The notes under the pieces were generated by a model that made no database searches, was not told the DNA's origin, and saw nothing but the letters and a program-made list of their open reading frames with translations. A program made the position numbers and the translations under genes. Below, one piece after another: positions 26,988 through 35,475 of a stretch of DNA of 64,000 bases (positions are counted from its first letter, which is position 1; every line of letters starts with the position of its first letter). The DNA lies in contig NZ_CP032157.1 of assembly GCF_003555545.1 (NCBI RefSeq), positions 3,848,546 to 3,912,545 of the forward strand, read 5' to 3'. This stretch comes from Paraflavitalea soli (GTDB taxonomy: Bacteria > Bacteroidota > Bacteroidia > Chitinophagales > Chitinophagaceae).

Positions 26988-27367
26988 CCCCTTTACAGCC
27001 TCATCTGGCCCCGATCTCCAACCACCTGCACACAATACTCTCCCAAACACAATAGCGGGGGGAAACGCCCTCTAATGCGTTTTAATGCGATTCCCTCTTT
27101 CCAATGGGTTTATATTGCTACCTGTAGCTTCTGCAATTGGTAGTTATAGGCCCCCGGTAGGCCTGCGCATGGTCTACGCATTGCCTCCGTATTGCCTGAC
27201 CGCTCAATGAAAAGGGGCCATTGTTCTAAGGGGCGTAGGCAATCCGGAGAAAGTATCCAGGCCATGCTCGGGCAGCTTCATCAGCCCCCTGCCGGCAGGA
27301 CTTCCTGCATAAAAAAAGCCCGGTATCCTTGCAGATAACCGGGCCTATACATGTGGTGTGAAATACA
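26988..27367. other. Intergenic spacer with one terminator
   Basis: 380 bp with no believable ORF. Near the right end is the terminator of the DUF6580 gene. An imperfect inverted repeat of about 15 bp (CTACGCATTGCCTCCG against GGCGTAGGCAATCCGG) lies in the middle (about 27175-27255). I see no RNA gene or mobile element. Confidence 0.6.
27311..27344 (-). terminator. Intrinsic terminator of the DUF6580 gene
   Basis: GCCCGGTATC (27318-27327) pairs with GATAACCGGGC (27334-27344) with one bulge; on the minus strand the stem is followed by seven T (A run at 27311-27317). Confidence 0.85.
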
Positions 27368-27946
27368 TTAGGAGGCTGTGGCAGGCACCTGCTGCACTTT
27401 GTGCCTCGCAGACCTGTTTACGAAATAATATACGCCAAAGAAAATAGCGCTGAAAAAGAAGGTGCCTAATACAGAGCCCTTGAAGAAAGGCACGGCTTGT
27501 GTAAAGCACTCAACAAGTCCTGCCCAGGTCCTTGGATACAGGGAGACACCCAAGCCTGCCCATACCATGAAATTGGAAACCAGGAAAAAGTAAACAGGTG
27601 CTATCAGTGAACCCAATACTATGTTCTTAATATTTACCTTATTGAACAGGAAACCTATCAGGGTTACAGAACCCATGATCAGGTAATTGCCCCATTGACC
27701 GTCATAGAATCCCCGGATGGGTGTTAATCCTTTGGTATACAATACCTCATAAATAACGTCAGAAATAAACAGCGAAAAAAGCGGTAAAGCAAAAGCCCAG
27801 GCTTTATTGCGGATGGCCATACCGCCAAAGAGCGCCATGGCAATTTGTGGTGCAAAACCCCACATCCGATTATCAAAAGCACGGTACAGTGAAGCTGCTG
27901 CAATGAGCACCACCAGGTAAATGACAATTGAACGGTTCAGTTTCAT
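27368..27946 (-). CDS. DUF6580 family membrane protein
   Basis: 192 residues with five or six hydrophobic helices and little else. Features such as FAPQIAMALFGG, LFISDVIYEVLY, GQWGNYLIMG and NFMVWAGLG match DUF6580, a family that looks like the substrate-binding S component of ECF-type transporters. No ATPase or T subunit is near, so its partner, if any, is elsewhere. The substrate is unknown. An exact -7 element (TACTTTTG) sits 18 bp before the start. Confidence 0.8.
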   Translation of the reverse strand: MKLNRSIVIYLVVLIAAASLYRAFDNRMWGFAPQIAMALFGGMAIRNKAWAFALPLFSLFISDVIYEVLYTKGLTPIRGFYDGQWGNYLIMGSVTLIGFLFNKVNIKNIVLGSLIAPVYFFLVSNFMVWAGLGVSLYPRTWAGLVECFTQAVPFFKGSVLGTFFFSAIFFGVYYFVNRSARHKVQQVPATAS

Positions 27947-27963
27947 ATCGAAAATTAATAATG

Positions 27964-27971
27964 CAAAAGTA
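27964..27971 (-). promoter_or_regulatory. -7 promoter element for the DUF6580 gene
   Basis: CAAAAGTA reads TACTTTTG on the minus strand, a perfect Bacteroidota -7 element, giving a leader of about 10 nt. Confidence 0.6.
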
Positions 27972-28032
27972 ATTTATTTATTTTTAAAGGGCAGGAATTG
28001 ACAAAATGGCAATTGCCCGGCCTTGTCAGGGC

Positions 28033-29253
28033 TTATGCCGGCACAGTAGCCGTAAAGATCACTGCTTTCTCTCCACTGGTGAATTGTACCTGAGTACCCG
28101 CTTTGGCCAGCAATGCCTCCCCTTTACCGAGTGCGATCTTATCATTACCTGCTGTAGCTTCGGCACTGCCCTCATACACGAAATAAATATCGGCGGTAGT
28201 AGCCGTTACCGTAACTGGTGCGCCAGCAGTAACGTTCAATCTGTGTAATTCAAAATCATTGACCGGCGTAAGGAACACCTCTTCTCCTGCCACCCTTCCG
28301 GGCGTTCCCTTGATCACGGTAGGTACAATGGGCTCAAAACGCACATGCTTCATCAGTTCAGGCACATCAATGTGCTTATTGGTCAGGCCGCCCCGCAATA
28401 CATTGTCCGAATTGGCCATGATCTCCATATTCTGTCCTTCCAGGTAGGCATGCAGGATACCGGCATCCTGGAAGATAGCCTCCCCGGGATGAAGGTTCAC
28501 CACGTTGAACAGGTAGATGGAAAAGATACCCCGGTCTATGCGGCCAGGTTCACAGAAAGTATTGAAGGCACGGGCAGCCCAGAAATCCTCCTGCTCTTTT
28601 TTCAAAGCTCCTTTTTCATACAACAGCAGTATACGGTCCAGCAAAGGCTGCAGGTGATGATTCACCGTCTGCTGGTCCATCTCCATTACGGTCTTATACA
28701 AAGCTGCATAGTCGCCTTCTCCAAATACAGGCAACAGGAACTGCAATTCCGGTGTTTGCTGCAATACTTTCCGGAGTCTGCCGGCAGGCTTAAATCCATG
28801 CAGCAGCCAGAAATCACTCAGCGCCAGCATGAGTTCGGGCTTGTGGTTATCATCTTTATAATTCCTGTTGGGGGCATTCAGTGCTACCCCTTGTTTATTT
28901 TCTGCAGCAAAAGCGGCTACCGCGGCTTGCTTTTCAGGATGCACCTGGATAGACAGCATGTCTTTTACATCCAGCACTTTCAACAGGTAAGGCAACCTGC
29001 CAAAGCGGTCATTGACCGTATTGCCCAATAAAGCAGCAGGGGCCTGTGCCACCCACTCATTCAATGCCTGCTTTTGTCCATTGGCGCCGATCAGGTCGGC
29101 AGGCGCATTGACATGGGCGCCCATCCAGTATTCAGCAAATGGCTTGTTGTCCGGGTTACTTTGTCCCAATAAAGCGGGAATAAATTGTGACCCTCCCCAT
29201 GTATACGGTTGAACCTTTCCCTGTAGCTTGCTTATTTTTGTACTATTGTCCAT
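28033..29253 (-). CDS. manA: Mannose-6-phosphate isomerase, class I
   Basis: Interconverts mannose-6-phosphate and fructose-6-phosphate. About 406 residues from MDNSTKISKL; a longer start at 29271 is less likely. Zinc-site motifs of type I PMIs are present: MLSIQVHPEKQAA (Gln and His) and NHKPELMLAL (Glu), with the His of AGILHAYLEGQ, which corresponds to the family HAYL motif, followed by GLTNKHIDVPEL. The cupin C-terminal part is complete. It feeds GDP-mannose synthesis or mannose use. Divergent from yraN with only 38 bp between them. Confidence 0.95.
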   Translation of the reverse strand: MDNSTKISKLQGKVQPYTWGGSQFIPALLGQSNPDNKPFAEYWMGAHVNAPADLIGANGQKQALNEWVAQAPAALLGNTVNDRFGRLPYLLKVLDVKDMLSIQVHPEKQAAVAAFAAENKQGVALNAPNRNYKDDNHKPELMLALSDFWLLHGFKPAGRLRKVLQQTPELQFLLPVFGEGDYAALYKTVMEMDQQTVNHHLQPLLDRILLLYEKGALKKEQEDFWAARAFNTFCEPGRIDRGIFSIYLFNVVNLHPGEAIFQDAGILHAYLEGQNMEIMANSDNVLRGGLTNKHIDVPELMKHVRFEPIVPTVIKGTPGRVAGEEVFLTPVNDFELHRLNVTAGAPVTVTATTADIYFVYEGSAEATAGNDKIALGKGEALLAKAGTQVQFTSGEKAVIFTATVPA

Positions 29254-29291
29254 AATCCTGTTTAAGGGCACAATAATACAAAAAGCTTGTC

Positions 29292-29648
29292 ATGGCCCGA
29301 CACAATGAGACCGGTAAAAAGGGAGAACTATTGGCTGCCGACTACCTGCAACAGCAGGGATTCACCATCCTGCACAGCAACTGGCGCCACCAGCGATATG
29401 AAATAGATATTATCGCCACACGAGGCGATATCCTTCATTTCATTGAGGTAAAGACGCGCCAATCGCTTTCCTATGGATTGCCGGAAGAAAGTGTTACCCA
29501 CAAAAAAATAAGGAGTATTGTTACGGCTGGCGTTGCTTTCCAGTACCAGTATCCTGCCTGGAAACGGGTGCAATACGATGTGCTCTCCATCGTGATCACC
29601 GGTCAGGAGACGCCCGAGTACCTCTTTATTGAGGACGTATATTTGTAA
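29292..29648 (+). CDS. YraN family (UPF0102) endonuclease-fold protein
   Basis: 118 residues with the family's GKKGELLAADYLQQQGF start, then the PD-(D/E)xK-like core YEIDIIATRGDILHFIEVKTR, with Asp, Glu and Lys of the nuclease fold. The function is not established; related proteins are Holliday-junction-resolvase-like. It is first in a plus-strand series with the YkgJ-like gene and xerD. Confidence 0.92.
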   Translation: MARHNETGKKGELLAADYLQQQGFTILHSNWRHQRYEIDIIATRGDILHFIEVKTRQSLSYGLPEESVTHKKIRSIVTAGVAFQYQYPAWKRVQYDVLSIVITGQETPEYLFIEDVYL

Positions 29649-29654
29649 AACAAA

Positions 29655-29757
29655 GAATACAGAATTTAGCATTCAGTATACAGAAGAGGGGATTTTAGTA
29701 CCATGGGAGCCTTTCGGGCGCCGGCTTCTGCATTCTGGCTCCTGTATTCTGTATTCT
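29655..29757. repeat. Heptamer-repeat palindrome, GAATACA type
   Basis: Left arm: six heptads (GAATACA, GAATTTA, GCATTCA, GTATACA, GAAGAGG, GGATTTT). Right arm 29730-29757: GCATTCT, GGCTCCT, GTATTCT, GTATTCT. The right arm is the reverse complement of the same heptad series, so the RNA can fold. It lies between yraN and the YkgJ-like gene. Confidence 0.7.
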
Positions 29758-29802
29758 CTTTATATTGCACTTATTTCACACATCTAACCCAGGTAATAAC
29801 AG

Positions 29803-30303
29803 ATGGCTTTCAATCTTCGCTCATTCAAAAAGATCATGCTTGCCAATCGCTCGGCATTCAGGCGCTTTCTTACCAAACTGGAAAACAATCCACCGCGGGG
29901 CCTGGATCAACTGGCTGCCCGAACGGATATAGAAGTATGGAAGGAAATGGATTGCCTGGCCTGCGCTAATTGCTGCAAGACGATGAGCCCTACTTTTACG
30001 CAGGTAGACATTAAACGTATTGCCCGTCACCTGGACATGTCGGCCGATGAGTTCCGCAAGAAGTGGCTGTACAAAGACCGCAACGGAGATTGGATCAATA
30101 AACAACAGCCCTGCCAGTTCCTCAACCTGAAGGACAATAAGTGTTCCATCTATGAAGTACGTCCCCGCGACTGCTCCGGCTTTCCGCATCACACCAAACG
30201 GCATATGACCGAATACATGCACGTGTTCAAACAAAATGTGGAATACTGTCCGGCCACCTATAAGTTGGTGGAGAAGATGATCGATAAGGTAAATTCCAAA
30301 TAA
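29803..30303 (+). CDS. YkgJ family cysteine-cluster protein
   Basis: 166 residues. The family's Cys set is visible: CLACANCCKTM near residues 51-58, then CQFLNLKDNKCSIYEVRPRDC at about 106-126 and YCPAT at about 147. It binds a metal or an iron-sulphur cluster; the role is not established. Between yraN and xerD, with palindromic spacers on both sides. Confidence 0.9.
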   Translation: MAFNLRSFKKIMLANRSAFRRFLTKLENNPPRGLDQLAARTDIEVWKEMDCLACANCCKTMSPTFTQVDIKRIARHLDMSADEFRKKWLYKDRNGDWINKQQPCQFLNLKDNKCSIYEVRPRDCSGFPHHTKRHMTEYMHVFKQNVEYCPATYKLVEKMIDKVNSK

Positions 30304-30341
30304 AGCAATTAGTTAGAATCTTTAGCAGTTAGCGGAGCAAA

Positions 30342-30376
30342 GGCGCTAAAAGCTAACTCCTAAAAGCTAATTCCTG
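30342..30376. repeat. Heptamer repeats before xerD, GCTAA type
   Basis: Five heptads: GGCGCTA, AAAGCTA, ACTCCTA, AAAGCTA, ATTCCTG. The preceding 30320-30336 has the inverse words TTTAGCA and GTTAGCG, so a hairpin can form. Confidence 0.6.
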
Positions 30377-30383
30377 TTTTACC

Positions 30384-31283
30384 ATGTGGGAACCATATAA
30401 AAAAGGATTCAGGGCTTTTCTGCAACTGGAGAGATCGCTGTCCGACAACTCTGTGGAAGCCTATGGCCGTGATATTGACAAGCTAACCCAGTTCCTGCAG
30501 CAAGCCGGCATAGAGAAAAACCCGGCCGCCATTGAATTGGACGACCTGCTGAAATTCATCAGGTGGGTAGCAGAGTTGGGTATGACAGCCACCTCCCAGG
30601 CCAGGATCATTTCCGGCATACGGGCTTTTTATAAGTACTGCTCCCTCGAACAGATCGTGACCAATGACCCCACCGTTTTACTGGAAGCGCCCAAACTAAA
30701 ACGCGCATTGCCCGATGTACTGGGTGTAGAAGAGATTGAAAGTATTATTGAACAAATAGACCTTAGCAAGCCAGAAGGCGGACGCAACAAAGCCATCCTC
30801 GAAACCATGTACAGTTGTGGTCTGCGGGTGAGCGAAGTGGTGAATCTAAAAATATCTCAACTATACCTCGATGTAGGTTTTATCCGTGTGGTGGGCAAGG
30901 GCGACAAGGAACGGCTGGTGCCCATTGGGTCATCCGCTTCCAAATACATCACCATCTACCGCAATGACATCCGGGTGCATATGCCCATTAAAAAGGGACA
31001 GGAAGATATTCTATTCCTCAACCGGCGGGGCAGTAAACTTACCCGCGTCATGATCTTCCTGCTATTGAAAGACCTGGTAAAGAAAGCCGGAATTACGAAG
31101 AATATTTCACCTCATACATTCCGGCATTCTTTTGCCACACACCTGGTAGAAGGAGGCGCCGACCTGCGTGCCGTACAGGAAATGCTGGGCCATGAAAGTA
31201 TTACCACCACGGAAATCTATACCCACCTCGACCGGGATTTCCTGCGCGATACGCTGCAGCGCTTTCATCCGGCATTTAAGTAA
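30384..31283 (+). CDS. xerD: Site-specific tyrosine recombinase XerD
   Basis: Resolves chromosome dimers at dif with its partner recombinase. 299 residues, normal length. The catalytic set is complete: Arg148 (CGLRVSEV), Lys172 (VVGKGDKERLVP), His244-x-x-Arg247 (SPHTFRHSFATHL), His270 (LGHESITTT) and Tyr279 (IYTHLD). No att site, integron or phage neighbours, which supports the housekeeping XerC/D role over a mobile integrase. Choosing XerD over XerC rests on resemblance of the N-terminal domain and is less sure. Confidence 0.92.
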   Translation: MWEPYKKGFRAFLQLERSLSDNSVEAYGRDIDKLTQFLQQAGIEKNPAAIELDDLLKFIRWVAELGMTATSQARIISGIRAFYKYCSLEQIVTNDPTVLLEAPKLKRALPDVLGVEEIESIIEQIDLSKPEGGRNKAILETMYSCGLRVSEVVNLKISQLYLDVGFIRVVGKGDKERLVPIGSSASKYITIYRNDIRVHMPIKKGQEDILFLNRRGSKLTRVMIFLLLKDLVKKAGITKNISPHTFRHSFATHLVEGGADLRAVQEMLGHESITTTEIYTHLDRDFLRDTLQRFHPAFK

Positions 31284-31290
31284 GGCGCTA

Positions 31291-31339
31291 GCGGTTAGGA
31301 GTTAGGTATTAGCTGTTAGGCGTTAGCTGTTAGCAGAAA
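31291..31339. repeat. Heptamer repeat array after xerD, GTTAGGC type
   Basis: Seven heptads in register: GCGGTTA, GGAGTTA, GGTATTA, GCTGTTA, GGCGTTA, GCTGTTA, GCAGAAA. It fills the spacer between xerD and the convergent gene ending at 31359. Confidence 0.75.
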
Positions 31340-31358
31340 ATCGTCAAGCTGCGCCTCT

Positions 31359-32417
31359 TTACTGCAATAACACTTTAGCCTGGTATACCTTCTTCTCCCC
31401 CACCTTTGAGAGGCGCAACCAATACACTCCCCTGCTCCAGGTGGATTGCGTAGGCACATTAACTAATTGCGATTTTTGCTCCACCTGCAAGGCCTGTATA
31501 TGTACCAGCCGGCCGGCAGCATCGATCAGCTCCATTTTATATTCGCCGGTTTGATCCAGGTTCAAACTAATGTTAAAAGCACTGCCAGGCGCTACCGGAT
31601 TGGGATAGATGCGTACATCTTTTTTAGTGGGCAGCCATTCGTTGATCTCCCGTTTTACTCTCTCAAGTTTGGTTACGCGGGTAGTGATCCGCAGTCCCCC
31701 AACCCTATCTGTGCGACACACACGTGAATAAGATCTTACTTCTACAGGCTTTAGCGTTTGCGCCTCAGGCTTCACCATGATCTTATACAAGTTGCCGTTA
31801 TTTACAGGTAATTCGTACTCATTGGTCTCATATCCTATAGCGCTAATCACCAATATAACTTTGCCCTTTTTACCCGGCGCCACCAGGTTAAAGCTGCCCG
31901 ATCCATCAGCAGATATCCCGGACTTAGCTCCCTTTACCTTTATGGAAGCAAAACTCACCGGCTGGCCCGTACTGTCATCCAGTATCTCTCCGGAGATCCG
32001 CCTATCCGGGATAATCACAGCAGCAACGCCACCAAAAACGATGTCTTTATCCTTATCCGTATTATTTCCTCCCCGCACAATTTCCTTTGGCGGATCGCTT
32101 TTCCTGGTTTGTGCTACTGCTGCATTGCCAGTCAACAGAAAGGTAGCGACCACCATATTCCAGGCATAGCGGAAAGAGAACGCAGGCCTGACTTTCTTCT
32201 CCGCATAGGTTTTATCCAACTGATCATTATTAAAACGGCCACAGACCGAAGTCGTGGCACGGGAAATATGATCGAGTATTTGCTGGTCACTCATGAGGGT
32301 GAAATCGACTACCGTTTTCTGGCAGGACATACAATGACGGCCTTGTTCATTGGGCGTCATTTGTTGCCAGTTTTCATGACAGGGGTCGGGGATGTTCAGG
32401 TGTACAGGTGTAGCCAT
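31359..32417 (-). CDS. Envelope protein: Cys-motif domain, membrane segment, carboxypeptidase-like domain, T9SS sorting domain
   Basis: 352 residues in four parts. (1) Residues 1-62 have a four-Cys pattern (PCHENW Cys13, HCMSCQ Cys29 and Cys32, SVCGRF Cys59), like a small zinc ribbon. (2) One hydrophobic segment at about 83-102, ending GNAAVA before Gln. (3) A carboxypeptidase-regulatory-like domain (about 138-215, ISGEILDDSTGQPVSFASI). (4) A type A T9SS sorting domain (about 270-352, YPNPVAPGSAF). No N-terminal signal peptide is present. The hydrophobic segment looks like an internal signal with a Gln at +1, so the first part may be cut off or stay inside. Function unknown. Confidence 0.8.
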   Translation of the reverse strand: MATPVHLNIPDPCHENWQQMTPNEQGRHCMSCQKTVVDFTLMSDQQILDHISRATTSVCGRFNNDQLDKTYAEKKVRPAFSFRYAWNMVVATFLLTGNAAVAQTRKSDPPKEIVRGGNNTDKDKDIVFGGVAAVIIPDRRISGEILDDSTGQPVSFASIKVKGAKSGISADGSGSFNLVAPGKKGKVILVISAIGYETNEYELPVNNGNLYKIMVKPEAQTLKPVEVRSYSRVCRTDRVGGLRITTRVTKLERVKREINEWLPTKKDVRIYPNPVAPGSAFNISLNLDQTGEYKMELIDAAGRLVHIQALQVEQKSQLVNVPTQSTWSRGVYWLRLSKVGEKKVYQAKVLLQ

Positions 32418-32479
32418 AAACAGGAGGTTTTATGTATAGATGCGGGGAAGAAGGAAATTGCATAAACGAGGTGAGAGAC

Positions 32480-32542
32480 GTTAGGAATTAGCTATTAGGC
32501 GTTAGGTTTTAGCTAATACCTAACGCCTAATACCTAACACCT
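32480..32542. repeat. Heptamer-repeat palindrome, GTTAGGC type
   Basis: Nine heptads in perfect register: GTTAGGA, ATTAGCT, ATTAGGC, GTTAGGT, TTTAGCT, AATACCT, AACGCCT, AATACCT, AACACCT. The first half is the reverse complement of the second; ATTAGGCGTTAGG (32494-32506) pairs exactly with 32519-32531. It lies after the gene ending at 32553. Confidence 0.8.
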
Positions 32543-32552
32543 TCTTGCTTCT

Positions 32553-33881
32553 CTACTTCGTTTTGATCAGGAATTCTATATCCTTGTCAATAGACAAGAT
32601 CAGTAAACAGGTAGCGGTACAAAAAACAGGACTGGTAATGCAATGGTGACCATTCCAGCTGCCATCGCCATTCTGAATCTGTACCAGGCGGCCACTCATT
32701 TTTTCATACCAGCTCTTCCAATCATTGTTATCTCCAATGATCAATGATTCACCTGTCATGAGGTAGCTCAGGAATTCTTCTCCTCCATTATTACCAAAGC
32801 CTGTCATTACATTATTTTCCTGCGCCTTGGAAGCTGCCGCGCCGCGTATCTTATAGGCCGTAGCGTACTTCTGTGCTTCTGTTTTACTGAGGCCGGCTTT
32901 TTCCAGGTTGGTTTCATTCACTTCTGCTTGCTGATCCAGCGTGCCTTCTTTTTTGGCTTTGTCTATCGTTTCTTTTGCTACCCTTGATTCTTGGGCGCTC
33001 GCCCTGGCAGAACTGCTCACGGAATACAACATTACGCCAGCTGCTTTACCTGTTACTGCTGAATTGGTCTTCACATCATAATTCTGCTTCTGGTAGCTCC
33101 TGGATCTGTCCAATACTTTATCATCTACTTTGGCGCCCATATCTCTGGCTCCTTCCAGTGCATTGTTGGCCAACGCCGATTGAAGTACAGGCGCCCAGCC
33201 ACCATCTTTCCAACCGCCATCGTTATCCTGCGCCTGCTGTATCTTCCCCACACATTTTTGCAGGGCATTGCTTACCTGGTCTTTTAGCGAATTATTCTTA
33301 CCCATGTAGTGAAGCGCATTGCTGAAGAACTGCGCCGTGAGGATCACATCAATATTTTTTCCCAGCTTGGTTTGCGGTTGTGTGTTGGTGAGGGTAGTGA
33401 TGTTCACCATTTGAGCAGGCGTATTATCAACTGCGTTTAACAGGAACGTAACCGCTTTCTTCAACTGCGCCGCATGACTGCCATCAAAGGGCTTTTCATC
33501 GGTACGCAATAAAGCCATGCCCACGAGGGCAGTGGTAGCAGGGTCGGCTTCTACGGCATGTGGATCAAACTCATTCTGCCGCGCATGTGTACCGGCGCCC
33601 CAACCTCCATTTTGTTGTTGCGCCTGCATCAGCCAGCTGAGCCCGCTGCGCAGGGAAGCATCTATCAGTTTACTATTAACCATTACTTGGCTCGTATCGA
33701 AGGGGGCAAGCCCGGTAAGCGTCAGGAACACACAGGCTTTTTCAGGCGTAGCACAGGCTACCACCGGTTTGATTGGCTTGTTATTTTCATAACGGGGAAC
33801 AAAAGCTACGAGAGCAATGCATACGACTACCGTACACAATAACAGGAGCACCATTGGCTTGGATTGTTGTGTCATGGCCAC
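32553..33881 (-). CDS. Membrane-anchored prenyltransferase/squalene-cyclase-like repeat protein
   Basis: 442 residues. One N-terminal membrane helix (about 9-28), then an alpha/alpha-barrel-like repeat region with QW-type motifs: QQQNGGWGAGT, QDNDGGWKDGGW and QNGDGSWNGHH. These repeats occur in terpene cyclases and in protein prenyltransferases, and also in proteins that only keep the fold. I see no DxDD motif or clear zinc site, so a cyclase reaction is not supported. The Ser/Ala-rich insertion (about 275-350, SSSARASAQESR) is unusual. Between two secreted-protein genes on the same strand, none of known pathway. Confidence 0.75.
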   Translation of the reverse strand: MAMTQQSKPMVLLLLCTVVVCIALVAFVPRYENNKPIKPVVACATPEKACVFLTLTGLAPFDTSQVMVNSKLIDASLRSGLSWLMQAQQQNGGWGAGTHARQNEFDPHAVEADPATTALVGMALLRTDEKPFDGSHAAQLKKAVTFLLNAVDNTPAQMVNITTLTNTQPQTKLGKNIDVILTAQFFSNALHYMGKNNSLKDQVSNALQKCVGKIQQAQDNDGGWKDGGWAPVLQSALANNALEGARDMGAKVDDKVLDRSRSYQKQNYDVKTNSAVTGKAAGVMLYSVSSSARASAQESRVAKETIDKAKKEGTLDQQAEVNETNLEKAGLSKTEAQKYATAYKIRGAAASKAQENNVMTGFGNNGGEEFLSYLMTGESLIIGDNNDWKSWYEKMSGRLVQIQNGDGSWNGHHCITSPVFCTATCLLILSIDKDIEFLIKTK

Positions 33882-34054
33882 GATGTATTTGGTGAAGGAA
33901 AAATGTTTTACCGGCGGACATTTCCATGTAGTGGGAACGCCCGCCTGTAAAACCCTGAGATGTGGCCACCTTACTGTTTACACAATTTGCCGTTAATATC
34001 TTTTGTTAAATTTATAAGTACGTAATCTTACTACTCCCCATAACAAGCAGATAA

Positions 34055-35242
34055 TTATTGAAATGGGTTGGAGAATTTAGGGTCTATAAACAGGCTTTGA
34101 TCTGTCAGCGTTTTCAGGAAAGCAATCGCATTGGCCTTATCCGTTTCCGTCAAAGAACCCTTATAACCACCGTTGGGAATCTGGATACCCCTATTGGGAT
34201 GCGCTTTCGCTCCTACCCTGTAATGCTCCATTACTTCTTCCAGCGTTTTAAACCTGCCATCATGCATATAGGGAGCCGTGAGATCGATATTCCTTAACGT
34301 GGGGATCTTGAAAGTGCCCTGGTCTTTGGCAAGGCCCGTCAATTCACCAATGCCTTTATCTGCATAATTTTCATCCAGTGCATTGTTGGAGCCATTGCCT
34401 GTATTTTCCCCTGAATTGTCGGCAATAAAGAAAGTAGGGTTCTGACGCGGAAATACCGTGGAGAGATCGCTATGGCACTCCACACAATTTAATCGCTGCA
34501 ATACTACCAGCCCGGCCTTCTCCTGGGCTGTGAAATTGGCCAGGTTGGTAGCAAGCCCCTGATCATACTTTGAATTGAAAGAAGTGATCGAGCGAAGAAA
34601 TTGCGCCAGCGCTTGGGATATCCTGTCCGAATTGATATCCGTAGTTCCAAAAGCAGCGTTGAACAGCGCAGGATAATAAGTAATGCCTCGTAGTTTGGTC
34701 TCCAGTGCTCCCAAAGAAGGTATGCCCATTTCAATATGGTCTTGTATGGGCATCAATACCTGCGTTTCCAGGTCGGCTGCCCGCAGGTTCCAGAACATTT
34801 TTTTGGCTTTAAAGAACCGGAGGTTCACGACCGGCATCGAGTTTCTCCTGGTGAGGCCACCCGCAAACCCTTTGGAAAAAGCTTCCCCATCCGTAAACGC
34901 TTTGTCCTGGTGATGACAGGAAGCGCAGGAAATAGTATTGTTGGCAGAAAGCGACTTGTCGTAAAAAAGCACCCGCCCCAGCGTAGCGCCATGGTTGGTA
35001 ACCGCATTGCCTGCGGGCATATTGTCTACGCCGGGATGGTTGTCGAGGTAATTCCGGAGGTAAACAGGCATGCCGGCCGTTCCGTTTACATAGTCGTAAG
35101 GCGTAGCAGGCAGGCTGGGACCTTCGCCATTACCTGGCGGGTCGTTTTTTCCCGGGTCATCGATCGGCTTGCTGCACGATTCTACAATAAAGACCATCAG
35201 GGCAATACCAGCCATGATGAATAAAAGAATCCTGGTTTTCAT
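34055..35242 (-). CDS. Cytochrome c peroxidase (MauG/CcpA type), lipoprotein
   Basis: 395 residues. A lipoprotein signal (lipobox VESC, Cys23) anchors it at the outer face of the periplasm. Two haem c sites are present: CASCHH (Cys106, Cys109, His110) and CVECHS (Cys253, Cys256, His257). The arrangement is that of di-haem peroxidases; the distal haem is likely bis-His or His/Met. It reduces H2O2 or oxidises a partner. No partner cytochrome is adjacent. Confidence 0.93.
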   Translation of the reverse strand: MKTRILLFIMAGIALMVFIVESCSKPIDDPGKNDPPGNGEGPSLPATPYDYVNGTAGMPVYLRNYLDNHPGVDNMPAGNAVTNHGATLGRVLFYDKSLSANNTISCASCHHQDKAFTDGEAFSKGFAGGLTRRNSMPVVNLRFFKAKKMFWNLRAADLETQVLMPIQDHIEMGIPSLGALETKLRGITYYPALFNAAFGTTDINSDRISQALAQFLRSITSFNSKYDQGLATNLANFTAQEKAGLVVLQRLNCVECHSDLSTVFPRQNPTFFIADNSGENTGNGSNNALDENYADKGIGELTGLAKDQGTFKIPTLRNIDLTAPYMHDGRFKTLEEVMEHYRVGAKAHPNRGIQIPNGGYKGSLTETDKANAIAFLKTLTDQSLFIDPKFSNPFQ

Positions 35243-35475
35243 TTTTCAAGCGGCTATTATGTTTACAAAATGGTTTGCAGGAGTATAACCTGCTATGTAT
35301 AAACACGCCTTGAACAATATACCCTTATGCCTTGTCAAAAACGGCGTCACCTGCCCCGGTCACCCCCTTCACGCATTGCCCCGGAAAAGACAGTCCTAGC
35401 TCCTGAAACCCAGCATTTTGGGTTCCTGATATTTACACATTCCGTTAAAGTATCTTTTACTAATTTTATCAGCCA

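Noticed and set aside
28345-29031. Plus-strand ORF of 228 codons opposite manA
   Set aside because: Shadow of a well-supported gene; composition (Gln, His, Ile) and lack of any family text argue against coding.
30384-31283. Tyrosine recombinase as a mobile-element integrase
   Set aside because: Length, domain text and housekeeping neighbours match XerC/D; no attachment sites or cargo genes are seen.
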